A stretch of DNA of 64,000 nt from an uncultured Bacteroidales bacterium (GTDB lineage Bacteria > Bacteroidota > Bacteroidia > Bacteroidales > UBA3663), in contig CAJOLH010000006.1 in the NCBI GenBank assembly GCA_905235375.1, positions 1 through 64,000 on the forward strand. The letters run 5' to 3'. Below the pieces are notes generated by a model. The model did not search any database. It was not told where the DNA came from and saw only the letters and a list, made by a program, of their open reading frames with translations. The position numbers and the translations under genes are program-made. Positions 47,370 to 55,349 of the stretch are shown one piece after another. Each line of letters starts with the position of its first letter. Position 1 is the stretch's first letter.

Positions 47370-48476
47370 TTACCCTTTCTGTACCAATCCCCTAACGAGC
47401 AGATCCTCGCCAAATCTTTCGACCTTGACATCCCGCAGTTTCAATGCCTGTGCCATCTTCGACAGTCCAAGACCTTCGACGGGAGTCTTAGCATCGACAC
47501 CGCCAACAATCTTGGGAGCGATGAATGCAAAGACTTCATCGACGAGTCCTTCTCGCATAAAGGCTTCGTTCAGCGTGCCTCCACCTTCAAGCAAGATGCC
47601 ATCAATCTTCTCCTTCCCTGCGCGAACAAGGAGATCCTGCGGAGAGTTGCAGCACCATGTCTTGACTCCGGCACAATTGAGCTGCGCCAACCGATGCAAG
47701 TCGGCACCCTCTGCATAGGCTACAATAGTGGGGATTTCTCTTGCTGTACGCACCAAGTTGCTTACAAGGGGCAGACGGGCATGACGATCAGCAATAATGC
47801 GGATGGGATTACGAGCCGCTGGATATTTTGCGATACGGGTTGTCAGTGTCGGGTTATCCATCAAAACTGTACCTATGCCACAAAGGATGCCAGTCAGCTC
47901 ACGACGCAGGTAATGCACACGCTGTCTTGCCTCTTCGCCCGACACCCACTTGCTGTCACCCCTGCGGGTACAGATCTTTCCATCGAGCGTCATGGCATAT
48001 TTCATCACGACCCATGGCATTCCCGTGGTGATATACTTCAGGAAGACACGATTCTGATAGCGCAACTCACCATCAAGACCATCGACCATCTCCACTTCGA
48101 TACCGGCTGCACGCAGTTTTTCGATGCCTTTGCCAGCGACAAGGGGATTGGGGTCACGCAAACCGATGACCACTCGACCAATCCGATGCTCAATGATGAC
48201 ATCGGTGCAAGGAGGTTGATGTCCGTGATGGCAACAGGGCTCAAGAGTCACATACATCGTAGCTCCCGCACAATCCACACCGCAACGGTCGGCATCCACA
48301 AAAGCATTTCGCTCGGCGTGGAGTTCGCCATAACGCTCGTGGAAGCCCTCGGCAATGATCGCTCCATCGCGCACAATAAGCGCACCCACAAGCGGATTGG
48401 GATTCACTGCACCCTCACCCTTTTGGGCCAACGCCATGGCTTTACGCATCAGCTCGATATCGTCGGCAGTTATCAT
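47370..48476 (-). CDS. ribD: Bifunctional pyrimidine deaminase / reductase
   Basis: The 368-aa protein carries out the deamination and reduction steps of riboflavin synthesis. The N-terminal deaminase has zinc ligands H53 and E55 in HAERNAF and the PCCHHGHQPPC segment (80-90). The reductase half starts near 150 with VVMKYAMTLDGKI. Met48476 fits the family N-terminus better than the Met 11 codons upstream. A -7 box lies at 48507-48514. I see no FMN riboswitch before it. Confidence 0.95.
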   Translation of the reverse strand: MITADDIELMRKAMALAQKGEGAVNPNPLVGALIVRDGAIIAEGFHERYGELHAERNAFVDADRCGVDCAGATMYVTLEPCCHHGHQPPCTDVIIEHRIGRVVIGLRDPNPLVAGKGIEKLRAAGIEVEMVDGLDGELRYQNRVFLKYITTGMPWVVMKYAMTLDGKICTRRGDSKWVSGEEARQRVHYLRRELTGILCGIGTVLMDNPTLTTRIAKYPAARNPIRIIADRHARLPLVSNLVRTAREIPTIVAYAEGADLHRLAQLNCAGVKTWCCNSPQDLLVRAGKEKIDGILLEGGGTLNEAFMREGLVDEVFAFIAPKIVGGVDAKTPVEGLGLSKMAQALKLRDVKVERFGEDLLVRGLVQKG

Positions 48477-48506
48477 ATTTTCGTCGCTAACAGATGAAAT
48501 ACGGTG

Positions 48507-48538
48507 CAAAGATAATGCATTTTCAGCGAATTCCCAAG
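48507..48538 (-). promoter_or_regulatory. Candidate promoter of ribD
   Basis: The minus strand reads TATCTTTG (48514-48507) with a CTTG at -33 (48538-48535), 20 bp apart. The ATG is 30 bp downstream. Confidence 0.5.
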
Positions 48539-48575
48539 AAAAAAATGACTTTTAGTGAATTTTCGCCAACAAAAC

Positions 48576-48606
48576 TTTGAGAATATCAGAAATTTCTGTA
48601 TATTTG
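48576..48606 (+). promoter_or_regulatory. Sigma-ABfr promoter of the porin gene
   Basis: TTTG at 48576-48579 and TATATTTG at 48599-48606 are separated by exactly 19 bp, an ideal match. The ATG follows at 48676. Confidence 0.75.
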
Positions 48607-48675
48607 CAAAGCAAATCAAGTGTTTCCGTTTTCGAAAGACATCATGTCACTTATCACCTTTTATACTGCCACGAA

Positions 48676-49869
48676 ATGAAAAAATCATTGACCTTCACCA
48701 TTGCCTCTCTGCTTGCTTTTACCTGCTATGCAGAAACAATCAACGAAAACGTCACCGAGAACAATTCCATCCGACCAGAGTTTCCCACTGAAGAAATCCA
48801 CGAACCCGGATTCCTCGGCACTCCCATCAATCAGGCCATCGAACGCGGAATGCAGCGAGCCAATCGGGAAATGGAATACAAATATGGACGTACGGTGACC
48901 GACTTTGCCACTGCTCCGAAAGTGGGTGGTTATTATATGTCGGGCTATTATTACAGCAGCCAGGAAGGCGCGCACAACGGCGACGGCTTCAAACAGAAGA
49001 ACGTGCGTTTCTACGTGAGCGGTTCTGTCTTCAAGCACTTCAACTACCTTGTTCAGGTACAACTCGCCAATGCTGCCTTCCACATGAAAGACTTCTGGAT
49101 GGAATGGAATAAATATCCCGAATTCAGCGTCAAAGTCGGCCAGTTCATTCGCGTGTTCGGTTTTGAAAATCCCTACAATCCCTTCGAATATCGCGATGGT
49201 GCCTACGCCTTGATTACACAGAAACTTGCTGCCCAAGCCGACTATATCGGCACCGACAATGGCGGTGGTCGTGACCAAGGCTTCCAGGTACAAGGCGACC
49301 TCTTCCCCATGGGCAAGGACCAGCATCGGCTCATCCACTACCAACTTATGCTGTCGAATGGTCAAACCATCAACACCAGCGACGCTAACGGCAAGAAGGA
49401 CATCTCCGGCACCTTCCAATTGCAGCCCATCAAGGGATTTTATCTCGCAATCTACGGCTGGACAGGCAATCACAAGGCCAATAATGTCACCGTCACTCGA
49501 AACCGTTACATGATCTCGGCATTCTACGATGTCAACGAATGGACGGCACGCGCAGAATACGCCCACTCCACTGGACATAAAATCAGCGACTACAATGCCG
49601 TAACAGGTGAATGGTCGGGAGCTGGGGAGGCACAAGGTTGGTATGCAACACTCGGCATTCCTTTCAACGATTGGCTCAAACTTTGGCTCAAATATGATGC
49701 TTATCAAGACGATGCCTGCTGGGGAAGTACCCGGTCCATCTATTCCATCAGCCCCAACATACAGATCCACAAGAACCTTTGGTTCCAACCTCGCGTAGCC
49801 TATGTCCACGACCGCACTCTCGACACAAATTGGACAGAGGCGTCCGTCGAATTGGGCGTACGTTTCTGA
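48676..49869 (+). CDS. OprO/OprP-like outer-membrane porin
   Basis: The 397-aa protein has a signal peptide (MKKSLTFTIASLLAFTCYA) and a beta-barrel of alternating aromatic/polar strands that starts near residue 75 and ends with SVELGVRF, whose terminal Phe is the usual outer-membrane assembly signal. The pattern (GYYMSGYYYSS, KNVRFYVSG, FSVKVGQFIRVFG) fits the phosphate-selective porin O/P family. Substrate choice cannot be judged from sequence, and no pho genes are near. A hairpin terminator follows at 49889-49925. Confidence 0.85.
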   Translation: MKKSLTFTIASLLAFTCYAETINENVTENNSIRPEFPTEEIHEPGFLGTPINQAIERGMQRANREMEYKYGRTVTDFATAPKVGGYYMSGYYYSSQEGAHNGDGFKQKNVRFYVSGSVFKHFNYLVQVQLANAAFHMKDFWMEWNKYPEFSVKVGQFIRVFGFENPYNPFEYRDGAYALITQKLAAQADYIGTDNGGGRDQGFQVQGDLFPMGKDQHRLIHYQLMLSNGQTINTSDANGKKDISGTFQLQPIKGFYLAIYGWTGNHKANNVTVTRNRYMISAFYDVNEWTARAEYAHSTGHKISDYNAVTGEWSGAGEAQGWYATLGIPFNDWLKLWLKYDAYQDDACWGSTRSIYSISPNIQIHKNLWFQPRVAYVHDRTLDTNWTEASVELGVRF

Positions 49870-49888
49870 TTTTTCATTCACATAAGAT

Positions 49889-49925
49889 AACGCAGGCTAT
49901 CACAAACGATGGCCTGCGTTTTAAG
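49889..49925 (+). terminator. Terminator after the porin gene
   Basis: AACGCAGGC (49889-49897) pairs with GCCTGCGTT (49912-49920), followed by a T-rich tract. Confidence 0.82.
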
Positions 49926-49980
49926 TTTTCAACACTTTGGCAACAAGATTATCAAAAAAATGAAAAAAAGTGAGCAAAAA

Positions 49981-50012
49981 TTTGCATCTTTCATCAAAAC
50001 ACCATATATTTG
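49981..50012 (+). promoter_or_regulatory. Sigma-ABfr promoter of the 275-aa gene
   Basis: TTTG at 49981-49984 and TATATTTG at 50005-50012 are 20 bp apart. The ATG follows at 50108 after a leader of about 90 nt. Confidence 0.72.
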
Positions 50013-50107
50013 CAGCGCAAACCAATGGTGAGAGATTTCAAAGCAATTATTCACCTTCGATACTCCGGTTCAGTCAGTCCAGGAGAATCGATTAACACGT
50101 AGAAACT

Positions 50108-50935
50108 ATGAAGTCGATCAAAGAAATTAACCGAACGTATCTTGAGAAGAACCTCGAAAAGACGCCTCATGACGTCGAGTTGCTTGATGCCTTCAAAAAG
50201 AATCCCAGTGCCATGCCTGTGCATGAGAGTACCGAGGATTTGGCCGATGGTACTCCCGTGTTAACCAATTATGGACTGATGAGCATGAGTTTGGATGAAG
50301 ACTTCATGCAAGGATTCTACGTACCGAAATGCAAGGAACTGCTCAAAAGCGACCAGCGTCTTGATCCGCTCATCGTCCGCACTCTTCGCGCCAGCCTCAT
50401 CGAGTTTGCCATGCTCGGCTGCATCGAGGCGCAACAAGTCATCGAAAAGTTCCTCATTGATTACGGCAAGAGCGACAACTACATGCTCGCCAATATCGTC
50501 TTGAGCCGTTGGCCCGACCGTCACAACATCCAGCGTTTCCTGGCCATCCAGCAAGGAGGAAATGACCCGAATGTCGATCACACCTCGTTCCATCGTGCAA
50601 TGACCGAAATACGATCGGGCAGCAAACGAACACGTTGGGTCAACTACTTCTTCCCACAGATGAAGACCGACCGCGACCTGCCGACATTCTTCTACAGTCT
50701 GCGCGACGAAACCGAGGCACTCATCTACATCAACCATCCGATGCTCCGAAAACGTCTGCTCAAGATGTGCGAGTCCATACTGATGAACGAACATTCCATC
50801 TTCGACATTTTCTCGCGTTTCGACATCAAGATGATTCGTTCCTGCATCGACCTCTTCTCACGCATCTCTACCATCAAGATCTTCGAGCAGATGCGTCAGG
50901 AATATGGCTGGAAGTATTACACCGACAAGTTTTAG
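50108..50935 (+). CDS. Hypothetical cytoplasmic protein, 275 aa
   Basis: I do not recognise the family. The product has no signal peptide or membrane helix, is rich in charged helices, and looks like a stacked alpha-helical protein (repeated patterns such as LIEFAMLGCIEAQQVIEKFL and LLKMCESIL). The N-terminal 60 residues are acidic with a possible flexible segment. The gene has its own promoter (49981-50012) and a strong terminator (50953-51004), so it is a single-gene transcript and clearly expressed by design. A HEAT/TPR-like scaffold is one reading. Confidence 0.75.
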   Translation: MKSIKEINRTYLEKNLEKTPHDVELLDAFKKNPSAMPVHESTEDLADGTPVLTNYGLMSMSLDEDFMQGFYVPKCKELLKSDQRLDPLIVRTLRASLIEFAMLGCIEAQQVIEKFLIDYGKSDNYMLANIVLSRWPDRHNIQRFLAIQQGGNDPNVDHTSFHRAMTEIRSGSKRTRWVNYFFPQMKTDRDLPTFFYSLRDETEALIYINHPMLRKRLLKMCESILMNEHSIFDIFSRFDIKMIRSCIDLFSRISTIKIFEQMRQEYGWKYYTDKF

Positions 50936-50952
50936 ACCCTTCATATCAAATC

Positions 50953-51007
50953 GGAAGCCCCCTCAGTCCCTCTGTCTGTCAGAAGGAGATTAGAGGGGGC
51001 TTCCCTT
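50953..51007 (+). terminator. Terminator after the 275-aa gene
   Basis: GGAAGCCCCCTC (50953-50964) pairs with GAGGGGGCTTCC (50993-51004), a 12-bp perfect stem, followed by CTTT. It lies between convergent genes and may also serve the patatin gene. Confidence 0.85.
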
Positions 51008-51051
51008 TCAGCCTCAATCGTAGTATAGTCTTTATACTCCGTTATTACTTC

Positions 51052-53289
51052 TTAGAAAGAGTAACCTAAGTTGATGAACAGCATGATGTCTTTCGTGCGA
51101 TTACTCCATCCCAAATCGGCACTAATCGGGCCTAACAGGGTCTGATAAGCAGCTCCGACTTCTGCACCCCATATCGTATGCGTTGACATGATGTCTTTCA
51201 GCTTGTCATCCTGCTGGGCTGCGGCGACCTTAGCCACCACATAAGCCCTTTTGAAGAACTGGAACTGCCCCTTCAGCTGAGCAACGGCAAAAGCGTTCTC
51301 GACCAATTCGGCATGGCCTACTCCCGGGAATGGCATCTGTTGCTGCAAGTAATGCCCAAAGAAATTGCCACCAATGACGTTACCCTGCACACGATGAATG
51401 TCGGTGCCAAACAACACACGGCCATAGAGACTGGGTTGCAGGGCAAGACGACTGCCAAAAGGTATGTTGGTGCGGAACATGGCATCGGCAGCCGAGAAGC
51501 CTATATGATCTTTGTAGGTAGCAAAGTTATCGGTGTAGAAGCTATAACCTGCCTTGAAGCTGGAGCCGCGTGTCGGGAAGTACCAGTCGTTCTCTGTGTT
51601 GAAGCGAGCTTTGACATAATAGCTGTAATTACGCTCATCTTTCACTGACGTCAGGTTCCTGATCTCATCATAACTGATGTTGGCAAGCATGTCTCTGGCA
51701 TGATAATATTCCCACTTGACACCTATCCTGAAGTCGAACTTGTGGAAATGGAACTCCAAAGGTGAATAATCGACGGCATGATAATTGAATGTGCCGCTTC
51801 CCAACTTATCTCCCTTATAATACATGCTGATGTCGTTGTAGCCATACTCATAGGACAAACGTCCTTTGGTGGAACTGAACGTCTGGTGAATCAGTTCTGC
51901 CTTGGCCTTCACACGCCGTCCCAGACGCAATGAGAATGACGAAAAGAAAGGAACCTTGGTGCGCAAAGGCATATCCATCCTGATATTGATTGCAGCCATC
52001 TCTTCATTATCGAAACGTCCACCCACATGGAAACGTGCCGTCTGACGTGCTCCTGCCGAGAAAAGCGCCACCTGCTGTCCTTCGTAATTAAGCTGGTATT
52101 CGATGTCATCGTAGAGGAAATCGGCGCGAAGCGAACTGGCTATCTGTTCTGCCGTGTTGATGTCGATGCTGGTTGCATCCTTGAGTCGGAATTTCCATCG
52201 AATAAAGCGTTCATCATACTTGCTGATTCCCTCGAAGCGGAATTCCTTCACGGGGGTGGCATCATCCATCGCCTCCATCTCCTGATGAACCAAGGGCTGC
52301 ACCTTATAGTCAGCCAGCAGACCCAGCTTGCTTTTCAGTTCCATGAGTTCATCCCAATGCGCCATGGCTGCCTCCTCACCACGGCGTATCAGCGTATCGA
52401 CAGCCTCTGGTGTGAAGCTGATGGTGCCGTAGGGACGCGGATCGACCATCATCATCAGATCGGTCATGGCCATGTTCTCTTCTATCTTATTGCCAGTGCT
52501 CATGCCAATATAGAGGCCCACCATATCGAGAGTGGTCGAAACTTTGTCCGGATCGGGCTCATCGCCGATGAAACGCACACCGATGATATAATCGGCACCC
52601 ATCTCCTTCGCGAGGTCGGCAGGATAATTGTTTTTCATGCCACCGTCAGCCAGAATCATATTCCCTATTCGCACAGGAGCAAAGGCCGCTGGTATGGCCA
52701 TCGTGGCACGCATAGCCTGGGCAAGATACCCGCTATGGAAATCATATTCCGTATCGGTGATGACGTCTGTGGCCGCACAGGCAAAAGGTCGCGGCAAAGA
52801 GTTGAAGTCGATGCTGTCACGATATCCATTGGTCAGGCGATAGAAGAGCGTAGCCAGGTTCTTTCCGCGCAGCACACCTGCCTTTGCTGCTTTCTCTTTC
52901 GAATTGACCGTTACGCCTCGGGTGTAGAAATAGGTGTTCTGCATCTCACGGTCATCAAGGGTCTGTCGTTCCGAATATTCCCTGTCGGAGAGAAGGAACG
53001 ACCAATCCTGCGCCCTCACAATCGAGTCAATCTGCATCGGAGTGTAGCCCATACTGTAGAGACCGCCGATAAGGCCACCCATCGATGTGCCCGTGACAAT
53101 ATCCACCGGGATGCCGGCACGTTCGAGGGTCTTCAAGACACCGATGTGGATCATGCCCTTGGCTCCTCCTCCTGACAGACTAAGTCCCACTTTCGGACGA
53201 TCGACCTCCGACTTGTTCTGCGCCTTCACCTGCTGAACTGTCCCACTTAGCAGCGTAAGGGAAATCAAACACGCTAATACTTTGTTCAT
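51052..53289 (-). CDS. Patatin-like phospholipase with C-terminal outer-membrane barrel
   Basis: The 745-aa protein has a signal peptide (about 1-23), a patatin domain with oxyanion loop GGGAKG (40-45), nucleophile in GTSMGG (S69) and Asp in ADGG (D215). A POTRA-like segment follows (about 325-400), then a BamA-like 16-strand barrel ending NLGYSF. This is the PlpD-type autotransporter layout (type Vd), where the barrel displays the lipase. Both catalytic residues are present, so lipid hydrolase activity is likely. The leader contains a perfect 17-bp tandem duplication (53294-53327). Confidence 0.88.
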   Translation of the reverse strand: MNKVLACLISLTLLSGTVQQVKAQNKSEVDRPKVGLSLSGGGAKGMIHIGVLKTLERAGIPVDIVTGTSMGGLIGGLYSMGYTPMQIDSIVRAQDWSFLLSDREYSERQTLDDREMQNTYFYTRGVTVNSKEKAAKAGVLRGKNLATLFYRLTNGYRDSIDFNSLPRPFACAATDVITDTEYDFHSGYLAQAMRATMAIPAAFAPVRIGNMILADGGMKNNYPADLAKEMGADYIIGVRFIGDEPDPDKVSTTLDMVGLYIGMSTGNKIEENMAMTDLMMMVDPRPYGTISFTPEAVDTLIRRGEEAAMAHWDELMELKSKLGLLADYKVQPLVHQEMEAMDDATPVKEFRFEGISKYDERFIRWKFRLKDATSIDINTAEQIASSLRADFLYDDIEYQLNYEGQQVALFSAGARQTARFHVGGRFDNEEMAAINIRMDMPLRTKVPFFSSFSLRLGRRVKAKAELIHQTFSSTKGRLSYEYGYNDISMYYKGDKLGSGTFNYHAVDYSPLEFHFHKFDFRIGVKWEYYHARDMLANISYDEIRNLTSVKDERNYSYYVKARFNTENDWYFPTRGSSFKAGYSFYTDNFATYKDHIGFSAADAMFRTNIPFGSRLALQPSLYGRVLFGTDIHRVQGNVIGGNFFGHYLQQQMPFPGVGHAELVENAFAVAQLKGQFQFFKRAYVVAKVAAAQQDDKLKDIMSTHTIWGAEVGAAYQTLLGPISADLGWSNRTKDIMLFINLGYSF

Positions 53290-53293
53290 GGCA

Positions 53294-53327
53294 AATGTTA
53301 TTAAGTTATAAATGTTATTAAGTTATA
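53294..53327. repeat. Perfect 17-bp tandem duplication before the patatin gene
   Basis: AATGTTATTAAGTTATA occurs at 53294-53310 and again at 53311-53327, directly before the start codon of the minus-strand patatin gene. Confidence 0.9.
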
Positions 53328-53357
53328 ATTGAATATCATAGTGAATAAATTGTTCCA

Positions 53358-55112
53358 TCACCTTTTGACCTTATCCATCATTTCGTAGAAGGCTTTCGGG
53401 TCTTTGAGCGAACCGCCTTCTGCAAAGCGGTCTATCTTGTACTTGGCTGCCACCTTCTTGATAAGATCATAGTTGCCGTCCTTCACTGCGGCCTTCGTCA
53501 TGACACGGCATTGCATATAAGCTGGCACAATCTTCTGAAGCTGCACCCGATCACGTATGGCTTCCGATTCTGCATCCTTCTCGGCTTTGGAAAGGATGGC
53601 AAGTGCCTTGATGATGAAGTCATCGGTATAGGTGGCTCTTCCGTGATAGATGGTTGTCTGACAATTGAGGTGCGTCTCCTTCCCGACCAGCCCATTCACG
53701 AGCTCCAAATACTCCTTCATCCTTGGAGCCGCCTTGCCATAATACGCATGGATGAACTCGTCGATTATCGCCTCGGCATCCGCATCCGGATTCCACATCA
53801 GCTTGGCAAGCAGATAAGCCTTCAATTCGGCAAAGTCGCCTCCCGGGACATCGTACGAACCCTCTTCCATCACACCGATGGCCTTATTGTCGCGAAATGT
53901 CTGCAGATTGCGCTGCAGCACCGGAATGTTGGGGAAAGGCAGGAGATACTGCTGGAAAGTGGATACATAATCCCAGACGTAGAGATGGCGTGCTATCCGG
54001 CTCCATGCTTTCAAGTCTTCGAGGAACGCTACATTCTGCCGACAGTCGCTGATGGTGTGCGTGAAGCAACATTCGATGCTGCAAAGGCGTATCACCACAT
54101 TCTGTCGCGGCTGAATACCCTGAGGTGCCTTGCGGGTATATTGGTAGGCAAAAGTGCCGATGTACTTGTCGGGGAAATCTTTCTCGACAGCAGCTGCCAC
54201 CTGATTGACAAACCAAAGCATTGCACCCGATTCTCCGCCATACTTTTTCACCAGCTGCCTGCAATTCTTGCACTGACAAGGATTCTGGTTATCGTTCTGC
54301 GTCACCGAGTAGATGAGGAAGTAAGGGTATTTGGTCATCACCTCACGAATGCTTTTGATGCAAATCTGCAGCACATCCTTGTTCGACAGGCAGAGTTGGT
54401 CGGTTGTGCGTTTATTGCCGCGCAAGCTGAAGTATTCGGGATGTCTCTTGAAATAAATATCCGGCTTGCAAAGTTTGTTGAAGGTGTGCACCGACCAGAA
54501 TGCCTCGCTGGGAACCTGAATCGTGCCGTAATCCGTCTTCAGTGTATTCTTGCGGCCATGGGTCTTGTTGCGCAAAGTCCATTGGGCATCGAACGAGTCA
54601 TGATAATACAAATCGCGCGAAAGGAATGCAGGCTGCTCCTTATCGTAAAGTTTGTCAAACTCATATCTCTTCCTGCGAGGGACGTAAGAGAAACTCTTGG
54701 TGTACCAACGGCACCCCATCTCGTTCTCAAGGAAGGTGTAAACGCCGTAAAGGGTGCCTATATCCTTGCCTCCGTAGATATAGATGTCACCTCCCACACT
54801 GCCATAGACGAAACCCTGCTCATCAGCCTTCGGGCGTTCTGCCTTGACAAGCCGCTTCACCTCGTTGCCATAGCCGATCAGGATGCGCTTGCCTTGCGTT
54901 CCTTTCCGCTCATCGACTATCGGGAGTTTCACTCCACCGACCTGCTGCAGCCAGTATTGCAGTTCTTCAGCCGCATAGTGTTCCGTGGTCGATGCTTCGG
55001 CAGAGACCACGATGCGATGAGCGGAACGACCCGATTCAAACAGTACATGGGCACTGGTCGGCGAAAGGCCAAGATACAGGAAAAGCGAGACGAACGCAAG
55101 AATCCTTTTCAT
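53358..55112 (-). CDS. Secreted DUF4838 protein, likely glycan-active
   Basis: The 584-aa product has a signal peptide (1-21). Residues about 28-135 look like the alpha-glucuronidase-type N-terminal domain (TEHYAAEELQYWL...). DUF4838 follows with SFSYVPRRKRYEF, TQNDNQNPCQCKNCRQL (about 264-280) and CSIECCFTH. Members are seen in carbohydrate-active loci, and their substrate is mostly unknown. The small membrane protein gene ends 6 bp before it, so it looks like the last gene of the tamB-tamA transcript, an unexpected pairing. Confidence 0.82.
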   Translation of the reverse strand: MKRILAFVSLFLYLGLSPTSAHVLFESGRSAHRIVVSAEASTTEHYAAEELQYWLQQVGGVKLPIVDERKGTQGKRILIGYGNEVKRLVKAERPKADEQGFVYGSVGGDIYIYGGKDIGTLYGVYTFLENEMGCRWYTKSFSYVPRRKRYEFDKLYDKEQPAFLSRDLYYHDSFDAQWTLRNKTHGRKNTLKTDYGTIQVPSEAFWSVHTFNKLCKPDIYFKRHPEYFSLRGNKRTTDQLCLSNKDVLQICIKSIREVMTKYPYFLIYSVTQNDNQNPCQCKNCRQLVKKYGGESGAMLWFVNQVAAAVEKDFPDKYIGTFAYQYTRKAPQGIQPRQNVVIRLCSIECCFTHTISDCRQNVAFLEDLKAWSRIARHLYVWDYVSTFQQYLLPFPNIPVLQRNLQTFRDNKAIGVMEEGSYDVPGGDFAELKAYLLAKLMWNPDADAEAIIDEFIHAYYGKAAPRMKEYLELVNGLVGKETHLNCQTTIYHGRATYTDDFIIKALAILSKAEKDAESEAIRDRVQLQKIVPAYMQCRVMTKAAVKDGNYDLIKKVAAKYKIDRFAEGGSLKDPKAFYEMMDKVKR

Positions 55113-55118
55113 ACGAAA

Positions 55119-55334
55119 TTATCTGAAGCGCGAATGTTTCTTCTTTTTGGTATTCTGTTTCACAAACGCACGGGTCACGAAGAGCATGAGCGAAAAGAGT
55201 ACGGCCATGAAGACACAGCCCACAGCACCTGACATCGAACCTATGCCAAAGAAACAATAGCCTGCGCCCAACAACGCAAAAAGGATGAGCAACGAAACTA
55301 CAATCGTGTAGATACGAACGAATTTCTGTAACAT
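55119..55334 (-). CDS. Small two-helix membrane protein, 71 aa
   Basis: The product has two hydrophobic helices (about 9-30 and 34-56) and a strongly basic tail (KQNTKKKKHSRFR). I do not recognise a named family. It lies 15 bp after the BamA/TamA-like gene and 6 bp before the DUF4838 gene, so it is very likely translated as part of that transcript. The positive tail should stay in the cytoplasm. Confidence 0.72.
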   Translation of the reverse strand: MLQKFVRIYTIVVSLLILFALLGAGYCFFGIGSMSGAVGCVFMAVLFSLMLFVTRAFVKQNTKKKKHSRFR

Positions 55335-55349
55335 AATATATAAAATGTG

